Source of the DNA: Artemia franciscana
Taxonomy: Eukaryota; Arthropoda; Branchiopoda; Anostraca; Artemiidae
Length of the DNA stretch: 64,000 nucleotides
Assembly (NCBI RefSeq): GCF_032884065.1
Contig: NC_088865.1
Location: 46,774,185-46,838,184 of the forward strand
Direction: 5' to 3'
The translations under genes and the position numbers were made by a program. Below, piece after piece: positions 47,183-58,509 of this stretch. The notes below the pieces were generated by a model. That model saw only the letters and a program-made list of their open reading frames with translations. It did no database searches and had not been told where the DNA came from. Within the stretch, counting starts at the first letter, position 1, and every line of letters begins with the position of its first letter.

Positions 47183-48419
47183 GTAAGTTCGACTTGTTTA
47201 CTTGCGTAGATACTTACATCTTAAAGTATTTTGTCTTCAATAATTCAAAGGTGCTGTGTAATATTTTTTCCCTAGCCAGGATTTTAATCCTGCCGGCCTT
47301 AAACCTTAAATCGATTAGTTTAGTCCAAATCGATTAGTCTAGTCCGTTTCTTTGTACACTCTTCGGTTCTCGAAATAATTGTTGTTGTTTTTTTACTTTT
47401 ACAGTCTTAATTTTCGGTTTAAAAAAATATTTACAGATGAAACCAAAATTTACAAAACAGGACTAATAGCCCGAGGACGAGAAAAGGGAAGAAAAGAAAA
47501 AAGAAACACTCCTTCTACAAAACAACTAAGGTTAGGTCAGAAGTAAAACATGATGGAGGATTTTTTTTTTTTAATTACATGAAATGGTGGCAAAAATACT
47601 AATTCAAGCTGTGGCCTTTTTCCAAGATGTCTTGTTACAGTGGCCAAAACTTTACATTATTGTTGAAAGTTTTTAGATTTACTTACCATAGTGTTGTTCC
47701 AGGCGTAGATGTCAGTCTTACATACATGGGTCCGTATCAACCTTCGTGGATTTTGTCTTGAATTACCTTGGCCGCGGTAATTTCAAAGGCATTATGCGAT
47801 ATTTTTTGGAGTGGGATGCACAACCTACCCTTTTAAACTACGTACTCTCTAATTATTGGTTCTATCCGTGTTCCCATGTCTTATTGGTTGTCCCAGTGCC
47901 TTGAAGCTCCTGTTGGTTTTCCTTTGTAATTTTTGGGGTTGGGGAAGGAGGGCTTGGGGAAATAATCACAGGCTATTGCTTATCGCTACAAAAAAATTGT
48001 AACATGGAAGACTAGAGAGACTCCCTTTCAGCCGAGCCGCAAACAACGGGGGGGGGGCAAATTTGAAAACAATAGTCCGTATTTGGTAAGCATGCAGGAA
48101 ATGACTGATCAAGTAATGGCTTCATTAGGAGTAGGGGCTGGATTTGTGAGAAAGGAAATCAGAAGACCTGTAAAATTGGGCTTATAGCGGGTAGGATGGG
48201 GTGAGTTATTTATGCTCTTAGTTACTTGTATTGTGAGCTAACAAGTCCTTGTTTTTCATCTTCGTCGATAAGATCTTCAAATACTTCTGGATCCAGAGCT
48301 TTTAAAGCTATGAAGTTATTATTATGATTTTATTAATACTAATATATATTAAAAAAAATCCACATTTTATGGTGATTGTAATTATGTAAAGATCATTAAA
48401 TTTAGATCATTGGTACTTG
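47183..48419. other. Hexokinase downstream intronic region, no exon found
   Basis: I searched by eye for GTGTNACY, WGAFGD, NPGKQ and GMYMGE codings and saw none. Confidence 0.5.
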
Positions 48420-48760
48420 TCTGTTATACCGACCACACTCAAGAAGTAAATTTAGATTATTTATAATGAAATATAACAAAATATGATGAAAATATAATAC
48501 TTTAGTCCCAAAATTATGGAAAATACAACAGAGAATCATGAAAAGCAGGCTGTTCCGAACGCAATATATTAAATATACTGTATTAAATTAAACCTAACCT
48601 AACCAATTCTATACATTAGATATTCAATTAAAATATACCTGTATAGTATTTTATCTCACTGTGACTAAGGTAATTATCTCCAAATGCAGATAGGAAAATC
48701 GGTTTTACTGAGGTCAAGAAATTAAGTGTTGTCGTGATAACAGACTAGTACCAAACGATC
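48420..48760 (+). repeat. R2 family element
   Basis: Starts with accgaccacactcaagaagt (diverged R2 terminus) and contains aaaattatggaaaatacaac, cgaacgcaatatattaaata and attcaattaaaatatacctg. Confidence 0.65.
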
Positions 48761-49888
48761 TAGTATTGGACATGTTGGGCTCCTAAATTTGGAAGGTAAG
48801 TCTAATGAGTTAACATGCCTAAATGTTCAACTGCAGTTCTGTACATGTCGAAATTGCATTATTTTGAAGCATAAGAATTTGATGCATTGTCTTTAGCCGT
48901 CTTGTTTTGTTTTTTTTTTTGGGGGGGGGAGGGGAGGGCAGTGTTTTTGGATTGGGATTCCATTTTTTTCTTTTTATTTTTGTGAGGTTTTTGTTCTCTG
49001 GTCCGGTAAGCCAGGCTCCTTTCGACTTTTTTTTCTTTAGAAGTTTTTTTTAATGCTGTGTTTAACCCCTTACGGGCTATAAACTCTAGGTATGCTATTG
49101 ATGTATGTTTTTTTTTTTTTTCAATGGTCATTTGAGCTCGGGAAAGAACACAGAATAAACATTTTAGGGGTATGAATGGGGTTCAAGAAGGACCATATTT
49201 TCTTATTATTATTAGTAAATAGAATTTTGGTCATGCTTGAAGTATAGAATTGATTCTACAAATGTATCTTTATCCATCGATGCCAGTGCAAACATGACTT
49301 AGGACTTAATGAACTATTTGGCTATTACGTTATCTTGCGCAATGCTGACGCTATTTAATTCACCTTCAGCATTCTTGATTAGTGTAAGAAAACCGGTTCC
49401 AGTTAAACAGTTTTTAAAGTTTTATAAACTAGCACGTGCTAGAAAGAGGTATAAAAACACAGTCATATGAATAGATAAGCCGTGCCAAGTTGGTTACAAA
49501 GAACTGGTCTTTTAAGAGCTCTGTTGTTTGATCGTAGGGAACGAAATCAGGTCATAAAATAAAAAATTTTCGTGGTTCTGGTGGCAAGAAGTTTTTTTAA
49601 AGCTTTTATTGTAGTATAGAATTCAACAGCTGTTATTGCACACTCGATACTATGATGGCACTTTTACACAGAGCTAGAAGAGTAAGGCTTTGTAGAGTTC
49701 ACTTTATACGGGTAGTTCTTATTTTGTAGGTTTTTTTTCTTGTTTTCAGAACTGAAGACGGCTTTAAAAAATGAAAAACTTCAAAAATTAGACTTTTTTT
49801 GTGAATAGTCCTTCATTTGTTCTGGCTTGTTTTTTGTCTGTTATTTCAGTGTTTTTTCTTCTTTGTTAGAGTTCACTTTAAAGGGTTA
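48761..49888. other. No recognised gene
   Basis: T- and G-runs near 48905-48935. No hexokinase exon recognised. Confidence 0.4.
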
Positions 49889-49898
49889 NNNNNNNNNN
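49889..49898. other. Assembly gap (10 N)
   Basis: A round 10-base N run, probably a placeholder of unknown true length. It lies within the interval where the missing hexokinase exons should be, beside a GT-rich stretch. Confidence 0.98.
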
Positions 49899-50529
49899 GT
49901 GTGTGTTAGTTTCTGTGTTTGTACTGTTGCATTGGTAATTTCTTTTTTCACTATAGTATTTTTTTATATAATAATTTATATAGTATAAGAAGAACACAAG
50001 ATTTTCATTCTTGTCTTAAAATATATTAGTAATTATAATACAAGAATTAAAATTTTTTTATTAGTACACGTCAAGGATATGAATGAAATGAGATTTTAGT
50101 ATGTAAAGTTATGATAGCTAACATTAGGCTCTCTTCAAAAAGGTCCAAGAAATAAAAGGAGCCAATTAGTATAGGCTCCTGTGGCTGGTAATGACTAAGT
50201 GAAATGGACGAGTCCATAATTACGGTCTATAAATATTTTTTATAGGAGACAAGGCCTATAGATTACTCTTTCGCGGCCAGCACAAGTACAATTAAAGTAT
50301 CATCATAGTAAATGCGTTTCTCAGTTTCATAATGAAACCGTTTTTTATGGTTTTGTGAATTGATGGTAAGTAAGTGAAGTGAAAGGGAAGTCTATTATGT
50401 TAGTCTTTAGAAGACGGAATCTATAAATTGTATTATTGCGGTCATAACAAGCCCAATTATTAACGATCTCAAGATAAAACTGTTTTTCATTTTTCTTTTT
50501 TTTATTCTCATTTTTTATATATTTTGCTT
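49899..50529. other. No recognised gene
   Basis: AT-rich. Two similar segments (aagtgaagtgaaagggaagt near 50372 and aagtgaagtaaaagggaagt near 50950) form a diverged duplication. Confidence 0.4.
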
Positions 50530-50840
50530 TGTTATGTTCTTTCTAGAGAAACAATGCTTGAGCCTTTCAACTATGCTGAATCAAATGACTATCTGGAAAT
50601 TTTTACCTGGTGCTTTCGGGGAAAAAGGGACGTGGGAGAAGGGCTAGATATCATCCAATTTACTTGCCGAAATAGGGCACTAGAACTTTATCCGTTCGAA
50701 TTAGCTCTCTTCTGATCTTCTAGAACCATTCGTTCGATAAATCACTGCTGAAAAAAAAAACGCATCCATGATCTTTTTTCTGGCAAAAAAAAACCAAAAC
50801 TCTACACTTTTTTTTTATAGGAGCTGATAAAATCCAAAAA
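50530..50840 (-). repeat. R1-related fragment, minus strand
   Basis: Contains tttcaactatgctgaatcaa, agggcactagaactttatcc and the tcttttttctggcaaaaaaa block, in the order of an R1 element read in reverse. Confidence 0.6.
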
Positions 50841-52089
50841 AGGAATTCTTTTCAGAAAGGCTGAAAAACTATCCTTGTCTAATAAAATAATTCGAATATA
50901 ATATAATTCTAATATGTTCTAATTCTAATATAAAATGATTCTATATAATAAGTGAAGTAAAAGGGAAGTCTACTATGTTGGTCTTCAGAAGACGGAATCC
51001 ATAAATTATATTATCGTGGTCAAAACACCTAAATCAAAAACTACTAAATCAGATTTCAAGGAATGAATTTATTGAAGGGGGATTTGTCAATACAATATTG
51101 GAACAGTGAACAATATAAACCTGCTCGGAAATTAAGATGAAATTTTGCTTAGAATCACCAAACCTTATGTATTGTTGCTAGTTTGGGTAGTAGTTACCAT
51201 GGTACCATTTGAGAAAAGCTCTAAAATTTTAAACAGAAGTGAATTTTAAAAATTAAAAAATTTCAAAAATTCTTAAGAATCTAAGAATTTTAAAAATTCT
51301 CAACGTAGCGTTTCATCCTCTGGAGAATCGTTTGATTCTAACAAGTCACAGTTGGTTAGTCCGAATTGCCTGCTTTGCTAAGTAAATGAATATCAAAAAT
51401 ATAATTTTTAAAATAGATCAAACAAAATTTAAATCTAAACTAAAAGATGATTTAGAATTTAAAAAATTCTCAAGAGAAACTTATTCGTTAACGTAGCGTT
51501 TTGTCTGCTGGAGAATTTTTAGATTCTAACAAGTCACAATTGTTTAGTCCAATTGCCTGCTAAGTAAATGATTTTTCCCGCAATATATCTATTTGGCAGT
51601 GGTCTTACTTCTGAATTTCGCTTTAAAAAAGTGTTTCTAGCCTTTCATTTTTGTTCAGTCATCTTATTTTCGAATTTTTTTTTTCTTGCAGTTTTAATGT
51701 TGGAAAAAAGAAATTTCTCCTACGACTGATAATTAAATTAATCTATTAAATCCTTAGAAGGTTTCAGGTCTTTAGATTTTGATTTTACCCCCGCCTAGTC
51801 AAAGCTAAAGTTTCACCCCTATCAGTGTTAAAATGGTTCTAAATAAACACTCTATATCTGTTTTATGCAATTCCATGTACTCCTTACTTTACTATTCTTT
51901 TATTTTACTTCAATTTCTTTTAATTACTTTCCCCTTTTTCTATTCGTAAAAAATTATATTTCCTTTGTCCGCCCTCCTCCCGGAAACGCTTGTCCAGTTT
52001 GTCGCCATAAACTAAAATAATAATGATAATTAAATAATTAAATTGAAATAATTAATGATAATTAAATAATTAAAATAATAAATTTAAAG
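50841..52089. other. No recognised gene
   Basis: AT-rich. A diverged direct duplication, gttggttagtccgaattgcc (51350) and ttgtttagtccaattgcctg (51540), is preceded by the shared aacgtagcgttt.tc.t.tggagaat block. No exon recognised. Confidence 0.4.
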
Positions 52090-53272
52090 AAGAACAGAAA
52101 TGGACGCCTGTCCATTTCCTGGTAATTCGATTCTCCCAATGGAAAGTATCTCTCGCCGAAAATTCTCCAATGAAGAATTTCTGCCAAGGATAATTCCTCT
52201 ACGGAGAATTTCTCCTGCAGAATATCCCTCCCTCCCACAGAAAATGCTACAGATAATTTCAACTTTTCGTAAATTTTCTTAAATTTGATTCAGGAAGAGA
52301 AAATAAGATACATTTCGTAGAGGAGCTCTGAAAAATTTTCCTGTGTAAAATTTCCCCTTGTATGCTCATCCCCGTTAACTTCCCCGTAGATGGGAAATTC
52401 TCCACATGGAAAATCCCCCCTCTACAAAAAATTTGCGTTTTCTTCCAAGTAACAAATACTATATGTAAAATTAGGCGAAATCCATAATGCAATAGCCCTT
52501 CCCCCAGGTATTGTGGAGGGTCATGCCAATTTAACCGGAACATTTCTAGATGAAAAATCGAATCGGCAAAGAGAAAGTAAGAAAAATTTTGTATAGTTCT
52601 GATAAATTCTCCCATGTGAAATTCCTCTTTGTAAGTTCATCCTCGGAAACTTCCCTGCCCATGGAAAATCTTCCCCGTAAATAATCCTCGCAGAAATTTC
52701 TCCCTCCCCGAAAAATATCTGTATACTTAAAAATACTACACGTATATAACAGGCAAAAACTCATAACTTATAGCCTTTCCCCCAGGTTTTGGGAGGTCAT
52801 GTCATCTCTGGAGTCTTAGTTATTTGATCTCTCAGACATTGTGAACCAGATGTATATCTCGAAATTTTGATCGGATGATTTTTGGGGGAAAGGGCATGGG
52901 AGGGGGCTATTTGCGCTCCAGCATTTTTGGTCACTTTGTACCTGGTGAAAAAAACAACAAATTAATACGTACCCGTCATCTTTCTTCTGACAAAAAATAT
53001 AAAAGCCCACGTTTTTGTACATGGTAGGTTGGAACCTTTACAAATAATATGCTGAATCTGATGGTGCGCTTTTCATTAAAATTTCTTCACTTTTTGGGGG
53101 TGTTTACCCCTTTCCCAAAAATCACGCAAATTTTCTCAGGTTCAGCTTTTGATGTGTACATTAAACTTAATGAAGTTTACATATCTGAAATCAGCATAAA
53201 AAGCCAATTATTTTGATGTCTATATTGTTGTATATATTGTATGTACTGTACCCCCCCCCCCCCCACTGTTTG
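52090..53272 (-). mobile_element. R1-related element, divergent subfamily, minus strand
   Basis: Ends at cccccccactgtttgatta (53272), the R1 left terminus in reverse. It continues with atgaagtttacatatctgaa, tgctgaatctgatggtgc and gtttttgtacatg. Toward 52090 it carries the ggaaaattccccgt-type segments of the divergent subfamily, partly duplicated (52290-52480 and 52560-52740). Confidence 0.65.
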
Positions 53273-54005
53273 ATTAAATCACCAGTCTTGGAACTAATCA
53301 CCTCATAACACCTGATACACGTATTTCTGAGACTCATTACGAGACATAAGTGACTTGAATGGCTCAGTTTTTTTGATGGCTCAGCTAGATGCAAAGCATG
53401 CCTCGCATTGACTACTGGAACTTCGCCACATACTCCCTTCAGACTAGCTTGATTCTGTCGTGGATGAATCACTGGGACTGTCCTGACAGTTGCATCTATT
53501 GATAAAGATTTAGTTGCCAGAAAGGCCAAATCCATATCCCTCTCTGTTGTACTCCGGAGAAGATCTTCAATGGAAGTATACATTTTTCATGAAATGCAGA
53601 TCAAGATATGTGGCAATCATGATGGATGTGATCTGGCCTGTAAGCCTAGAAAGCAGTTTATGCAGCCAAGTCCTTTGGAGATGCTCAGCAATATTTAAAA
53701 GTCCATCCTCTCTAAACGTATTTTAAATTTTAGAACAAGCTATGCTAACTTATAGATCTAGGTATGTATGCTGTGTATCAGCATGTATGAGTCAATCTTC
53801 TCGGCCATTTACGAAACAATCTTTTTATTTGGATCTTTTCTGCAGGACGTTCACCGGTAAATAGAAGAAAAAGGGGAAAATAGTCAAAAGTTTTCAAATG
53901 TCGTTTCGATATCGATTTTTACGTTTCAATATTCGATATCGATATTTGCTCTTATATATCGATATATCAATATCGATATTGGTTATCGCCCAACACTAGG
54001 TGGTA
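53273..54005 (-). mobile_element. Probable hAT-type transposon remnant
   Basis: The minus strand begins near 54000 with cctagtgttgggcgataacc, like the TIR style of some hAT elements (C/TAGTGTTGGGCGATA), followed by atatcgatat-rich subterminal repeats (53905-53985). A coding piece at 53720-53560 reads GLLNIAEHLQRTWLHKLLSR and ITSIMIATYLDLHFMKNVYF. The latter recalls the LATLLDPRFK..F block of hAT transposases, though LDPRFK is degraded to LDLHFM. After a stop at about 53574 the frame at 53583-53280 stays open without a recognised motif. An R1 element abuts its far end. The second TIR is not found. Confidence 0.4.
53905..53990. repeat. ATATCGATAT subterminal repeats
   Basis: Five or more copies of the palindromic tatcgata core within about 85 bp, beside the putative hAT terminus. 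Confidence 0.8.
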
Positions 54006-54148
54006 GTACTGTATTTCCTGTACTCAATCTTTTCAAACACCATCTATATTCTATCTAATCTATGAACAAATCACGGAACTTCCATTAGATTGCTTGTTTC
54101 AGAGTTCTCATTTTTACAGTAAGTCAAATTGATTTTTTTTGTTTATAG

Positions 54149-54268
54149 TTTGAGCTGATGCTTTCTGAAGATGGAAGCGGCAGAGGGGCTGCCTTGGTAG
54201 CAGCCGTTGCGGCCAGGCTGGAAAGGGAAGAAGCAGAGGAGAATTTATTGAAGAACATGCTTTCGTAA
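54149..54268 (+). CDS. Hexokinase terminal coding exon
   Basis: Acceptor tttgtttatag at 54148, then FELMLSEDGSGRGAALVAAV, AARLEREEAEENLLKNMLS and TAA at 54266-54268. LSEDGSGRGAAL is the adenosine-binding segment (G-S-G-x-GAAL) conserved at the C-terminus of hexokinases. The end is at the length expected for a ~50-kDa single-unit enzyme. The donor-side partner exon is not identified, so the incoming phase cannot be checked. Confidence 0.93.
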   Translation, partial: FELMLSEDGSGRGAALVAAVAARLEREEAEENLLKNMLS

Positions 54269-56255
54269 CCTCTCTGTTCCTATTGGTCACTAGGTGCAAT
54301 CGTAGATTTGTTGTTATATCTTCTTTAAATTTTCGGCCATGTGGGTGTTTCCAGAGTTAGTATTAATAGAATCGAAATTTTGTGTTATGTGTTTTAGAAT
54401 AATTTTTAGAAATAATTTGAAACTCTGGTTATACTGACTTAGCCTTGCTGTGATTTTCTCGCATTTTGAACGTGCTGTTTTATTTTACTTTTGATGAATT
54501 TTAGTAGTGAAGAGAAATGCGTACGAAAGCCTTATGGGGGCTTTTATGTTTGAAATATAGGCCTGTTATATAGGCTATTATTTTTTATGTTTTCTTGCAC
54601 TGTAAGCTTTTATTTTATCTCTATCTGAAACTGACAGGCTATTTATTTTTTGCTGTGTTCTTTGTAGATGTCCCAGTTGATACCCATTTTCAAGTAAATG
54701 CTTGTATATATTTCTGTTGTTTGACGTGTTCTCATTATTTCAGTTTTTCCTCCTGAGGTTAGCTTTAGCCCTCCCTTAGACTGGTCTTAAGAACCCCTAA
54801 GCACTTTGGAAAAGTTAAAAAAAGATGGTATAAAGATTGACAAATACAGTTTTTAATCCCCTCCTCATTGGTAAAATACTAATATAGTATTTATTTAGGC
54901 GCCATCGTACACTGGAATTATTTTCCCTTCATCTCTCGTTTTTGTATGTTGTGTGTATATTCACCACCCCAGTATCTACTATATGCTGAGCTCTGCACTA
55001 ATTTATGTTTACTTGCACTTTGATTATTTTTTTCCTTCTATTATTATTTATTTTTACTTTTATTTATTAAGACTGACAAAATCCAAATTTGAGAATATTC
55101 AATTCATTTTTGAAGCAGTATTTATGCAGGTTTTTTTTATCTCCTTTTTTATTTCCAGATAGCCGTCAACTTTTGTTTTTATGTATCCACGAAGGCCCAA
55201 GTTAAAAAAAAAGAAAAAAATGAGATATATATTTTGTTTAATATCTACTCAAAGTGTTTGGTAACTTACAAAGAGTAGAAAATGGGGCGTGACTAAATGT
55301 TACCAACGCTATGTAGCGTTTTTCCGTTTTGGCATATTTTTCAAACTTCATGCTCGCTTTTTTTTGCATAAACTGAGATCAGACACTTATTAGTAAACTA
55401 AATTTTTTTCGTTATACTAGTTATACTGATCTTATCTTAGAAATACGCTTAACATGCCAAGAAACGCCGAAGACTGGATGGTGCTGTTGATTTCTCTTCG
55501 AAACCAGCGCCATTTTCAAATCCTTGAGTTACCTAACAATTTGTATGTGCTTTTATTAATTCATTTCTGAGCTGCTATCTATTTCTAATATATTATTATG
55601 TCTAATTGCATCATTGATAAAAGTAGCATTATTGACATCTATAGGATTTCTAACTTTTTTTATGTTTACAAATGCCCCATGCCCCATTTATGTTTACAAA
55701 AAGAAAAATGTTGGCTATATCATTGGAACTATATTGAAGCAAGTCGCTTTTTTTGTCATGTTATTATTAGTTTGACTCTGATATGCTTGTTATTTTCTAA
55801 TATAATATATTATTATTAGCCTTATGCATGAATATAACATGTCTGGCATCTATAGAATCTTTATTATCATTTTCAAATGTGCACGGATGCTCATGTTTGA
55901 AAAACAACGAAGTAAAATCGGAAAAAGTATAGGCATAAAATCAAGGCATGTCTCTTCCTCCTGTTTTTACTAATTTAGTTCGATATGCTAGGCTTTTTTT
56001 TAGCATAGGATTTAGAACTGTCATGTTAAACACTCTCTTATGCCCATGTTAGAAACTTAATCTAAATGTTACCGGAACAGAATTGAAAGACTTCTTTTTT
56101 TTCTTCCCAGGCCTGTTAATTTAGTTCTGATTTTGTTTGTCTTTTTTTTTAGTTAATGTTTTTATTAAATCTCTCATGCATAAAAGTGGTATTTTCGGAC
56201 ATATAGAGGGAAGTTTAACGCTATATTTCTAGTTTGAATATCCGTCGCTATTTTT

Positions 56256-56258
<3 letters not shown>
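54269..56258 (+). other. Hexokinase 3' flank, probably including the 3' UTR
   Basis: AT-rich, low-copy-looking sequence. No further coding exon recognised. I could not assign a polyadenylation signal with confidence. Confidence 0.4.

Positions 56259-56335
<77 letters not shown>
56259..56335. repeat. (TA)n microsatellite
   Basis: About 77 bp of TA. Confidence 0.97.
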
Positions 56336-56338
<3 letters not shown>

Positions 56339-58250
56339 TCACGTCGCTATTTTTATATTATTACACAACTGTCATATGCATAAAAGCTATTTGCTGTGAG
56401 AAAATTTGTGGAATATACTGTAAAAATTAAGAGACTTAGAGTTTAATTCCAAATTATGAGCTAATATGTTTTTACCATGCTTTAAAAATTAGTAACAAAG
56501 TTTAAGCTGTGAATCTCGTACTTTCTTTAGAGTTGTCAACTATACTTTCCTTCATTTTATTTATCTATTTTATGTTTAAATTAATGAGATACGGATAACG
56601 TTTTTCATAAGTCTCTAAACTTAAAAATAATTAAATGTTGTAAGTCCTTAATATAAAAATGCTTGATTCTCTTAAACAGTCCAAAACATCTCTTAAAAAC
56701 ATTGTTTTGATTCTTTTCTTTATTTTCTTTTGACTTAAAAATTTTGCATTTTATTCAGTGTAGAAAGGCCACTTTTGAACCAAGAAAAACAAGATTCTTA
56801 GATTAGTAAAATACATTCTTAAATAAATAAAATAGCACATGCCTTGCTCTTTTCACAGTTTGAAAAGGATAGATCTCGCCTCGAAATCTTTTAAAGATAA
56901 AGTTTGACTTAAACTGTTCAAAATATCATTTTTAAACTATAGAAAACAGCATTTTTAATTATAAAAAAAGACAAACAATTTTGTAACTGTTACAAGAACC
57001 TCAAATATTCTTTCGCCAATTTGTTGAGCGCTTTCATTTTTAAATTGAATGTAAATGACGCTTTTATTTTTGAAGCTGATAACTTTAAAAGAACTATCTG
57101 TCAAAAACACCTAACTCATGAAATTTTAAGTTATATTGCCACACTCACATTCTGCTATTAATTTTTTTTTTTTTTTTTAATACTAACTGCCATCAAAATT
57201 TTACCGCTGCTTTTCAATCAGTCTGACAATTAATAAATTTCGTAAGCTTTGGTTTTTATTCTTTTATTATTTATCTTTTTAAAACCTTGCAATATTTTCC
57301 CAGTTCGAAAAGGGCAAGATCTCGTAATGAAATGTTTAAGTATAAATTTGGACTTATTTTTCAAAATTCATAGCGTGTTTAATATTAAATGAAATTGTAT
57401 TGTCTATTCGATTGTTTTCAAGAATCCAGTGGACTTGACTATGTGAAGTTGTCTTAGACTGATTTCCATAGCTTCAATGCTTTTATTTTAGATTTGGATT
57501 GTTTTTAAGTTTATTGAGTTTAATTGATTACTAGTTTATGGTGTTGCTCAGTATAAGAGAAAATGCATTAGTATGTTTCTTAGAGACGTCCTTTAATAAA
57601 AAAAGAATTATTATATATTAAGCCTCCTTTCCTTTAATTAAGTACTAGTTACGGATGCATATAGTAATTTGAATAGGGTGAAATAAACTGTCTTTGGGGA
57701 TACTGAGCTGCCATTATGTCACAATGGTATATCGTCACAACTTGTATATCGGTGATGTCACAACTTGTATATCGGCATTTTGTATAAATCATTGAAGTAG
57801 TTTGCTGGGCCGTCGAAAAGTGGGGCTCATGGCCTCAATTCTTTTAATAATAAACATTTGTTGAGCTATTACTAATCTTTTCCGATGATTAAGGTTACAT
57901 TTCTTTGTTTTTATTTTTCATTCATGAAAAGTCATTGACTTTTCATGTCAATTTACTCAAACAAAGAAGGAATTAGCTGAGGCGGTTTATAGTAAATTGT
58001 CAGCATCTTTATTATGTGACGAATTATTTAAACCTCTTAAGACGACGGAATAGTACGTGACAACAAGAAAAAGACAGTATAAAAGAGATATGGGTGTTCC
58101 CCACCCCTCTGCAGTTTGCCAAAACATGGACCAAATTGGGATAATAGTGATAATGGTATCTCCTGACAGTAATCAAATATATTGGAATTAGCATACTGAA
58201 GACGAAAAATCATTAATATAGACAAATTATCCGAAACTTGAGTTGTGTTT
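56336..58250. other. No recognised gene
   Basis: AT-rich. AATAAA matches occur at 57595-57600 and near 57684 but cannot be tied to a transcript. A short direct repeat (gtcacaacttgtatatcgg) lies at 57734-57776. Confidence 0.4.
57923..57947. repeat. Perfect 12-bp palindrome with a 1-nt loop
   Basis: CATGAAAAGTCA, T, TGACTTTTCATG. Could be a protein-binding dyad or a hairpin. Context is unknown. Confidence 0.7.
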
Positions 58251-58509
58251 TCAGCACCGGGTTTGAAGCGTGTTTTAAGCAGGTTGGACAAAAGTCGTTT
58301 TCAGGTTCTCCGTGTTCAACCCAGCGAAATTTCGAAGTATTTCAATCTTACGGGTTTCAAGTGTGTTCGACACGGGTTCCTACAAATTGTTACGCACCAG
58401 AATAGCATGGTCGAACACGGGTTCTGACATGGCATTCGCCAGTGTTAAACACGGGAATCAAAACGATAATCTGCTCAACCCGTGTCGAGCTCCGTGTTGG
58501 ATGAAAACA

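Noticed and set aside
48150..48215. A segment similar to the end of hexokinase exon 5 (aaattgggcttatagcgggt).
   Set aside because: It contains a stop in the matching frame and similarity is limited to about 20 bases. Chance or an ancient fragment cannot be separated.
50585..50660. A frame reading PGAFGEKGTWEKG, resembling the WGAFGD motif of the missing hexokinase exon.
   Set aside because: The stretch is part of an R1-derived fragment on the other strand, lacks flanking hexokinase residues and has no matching splice sites.
52090..52764. Overlapping ORFs on both strands with similar peptides.
   Set aside because: They are translations of duplicated segments of a divergent R1 element.
53191..53583. 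130-residue minus-strand ORF.
   Set aside because: It has no recognised domain beyond its position in a probable hAT remnant, and it runs into R1 sequence and a poly(C) run at its end. Not called as a host gene.
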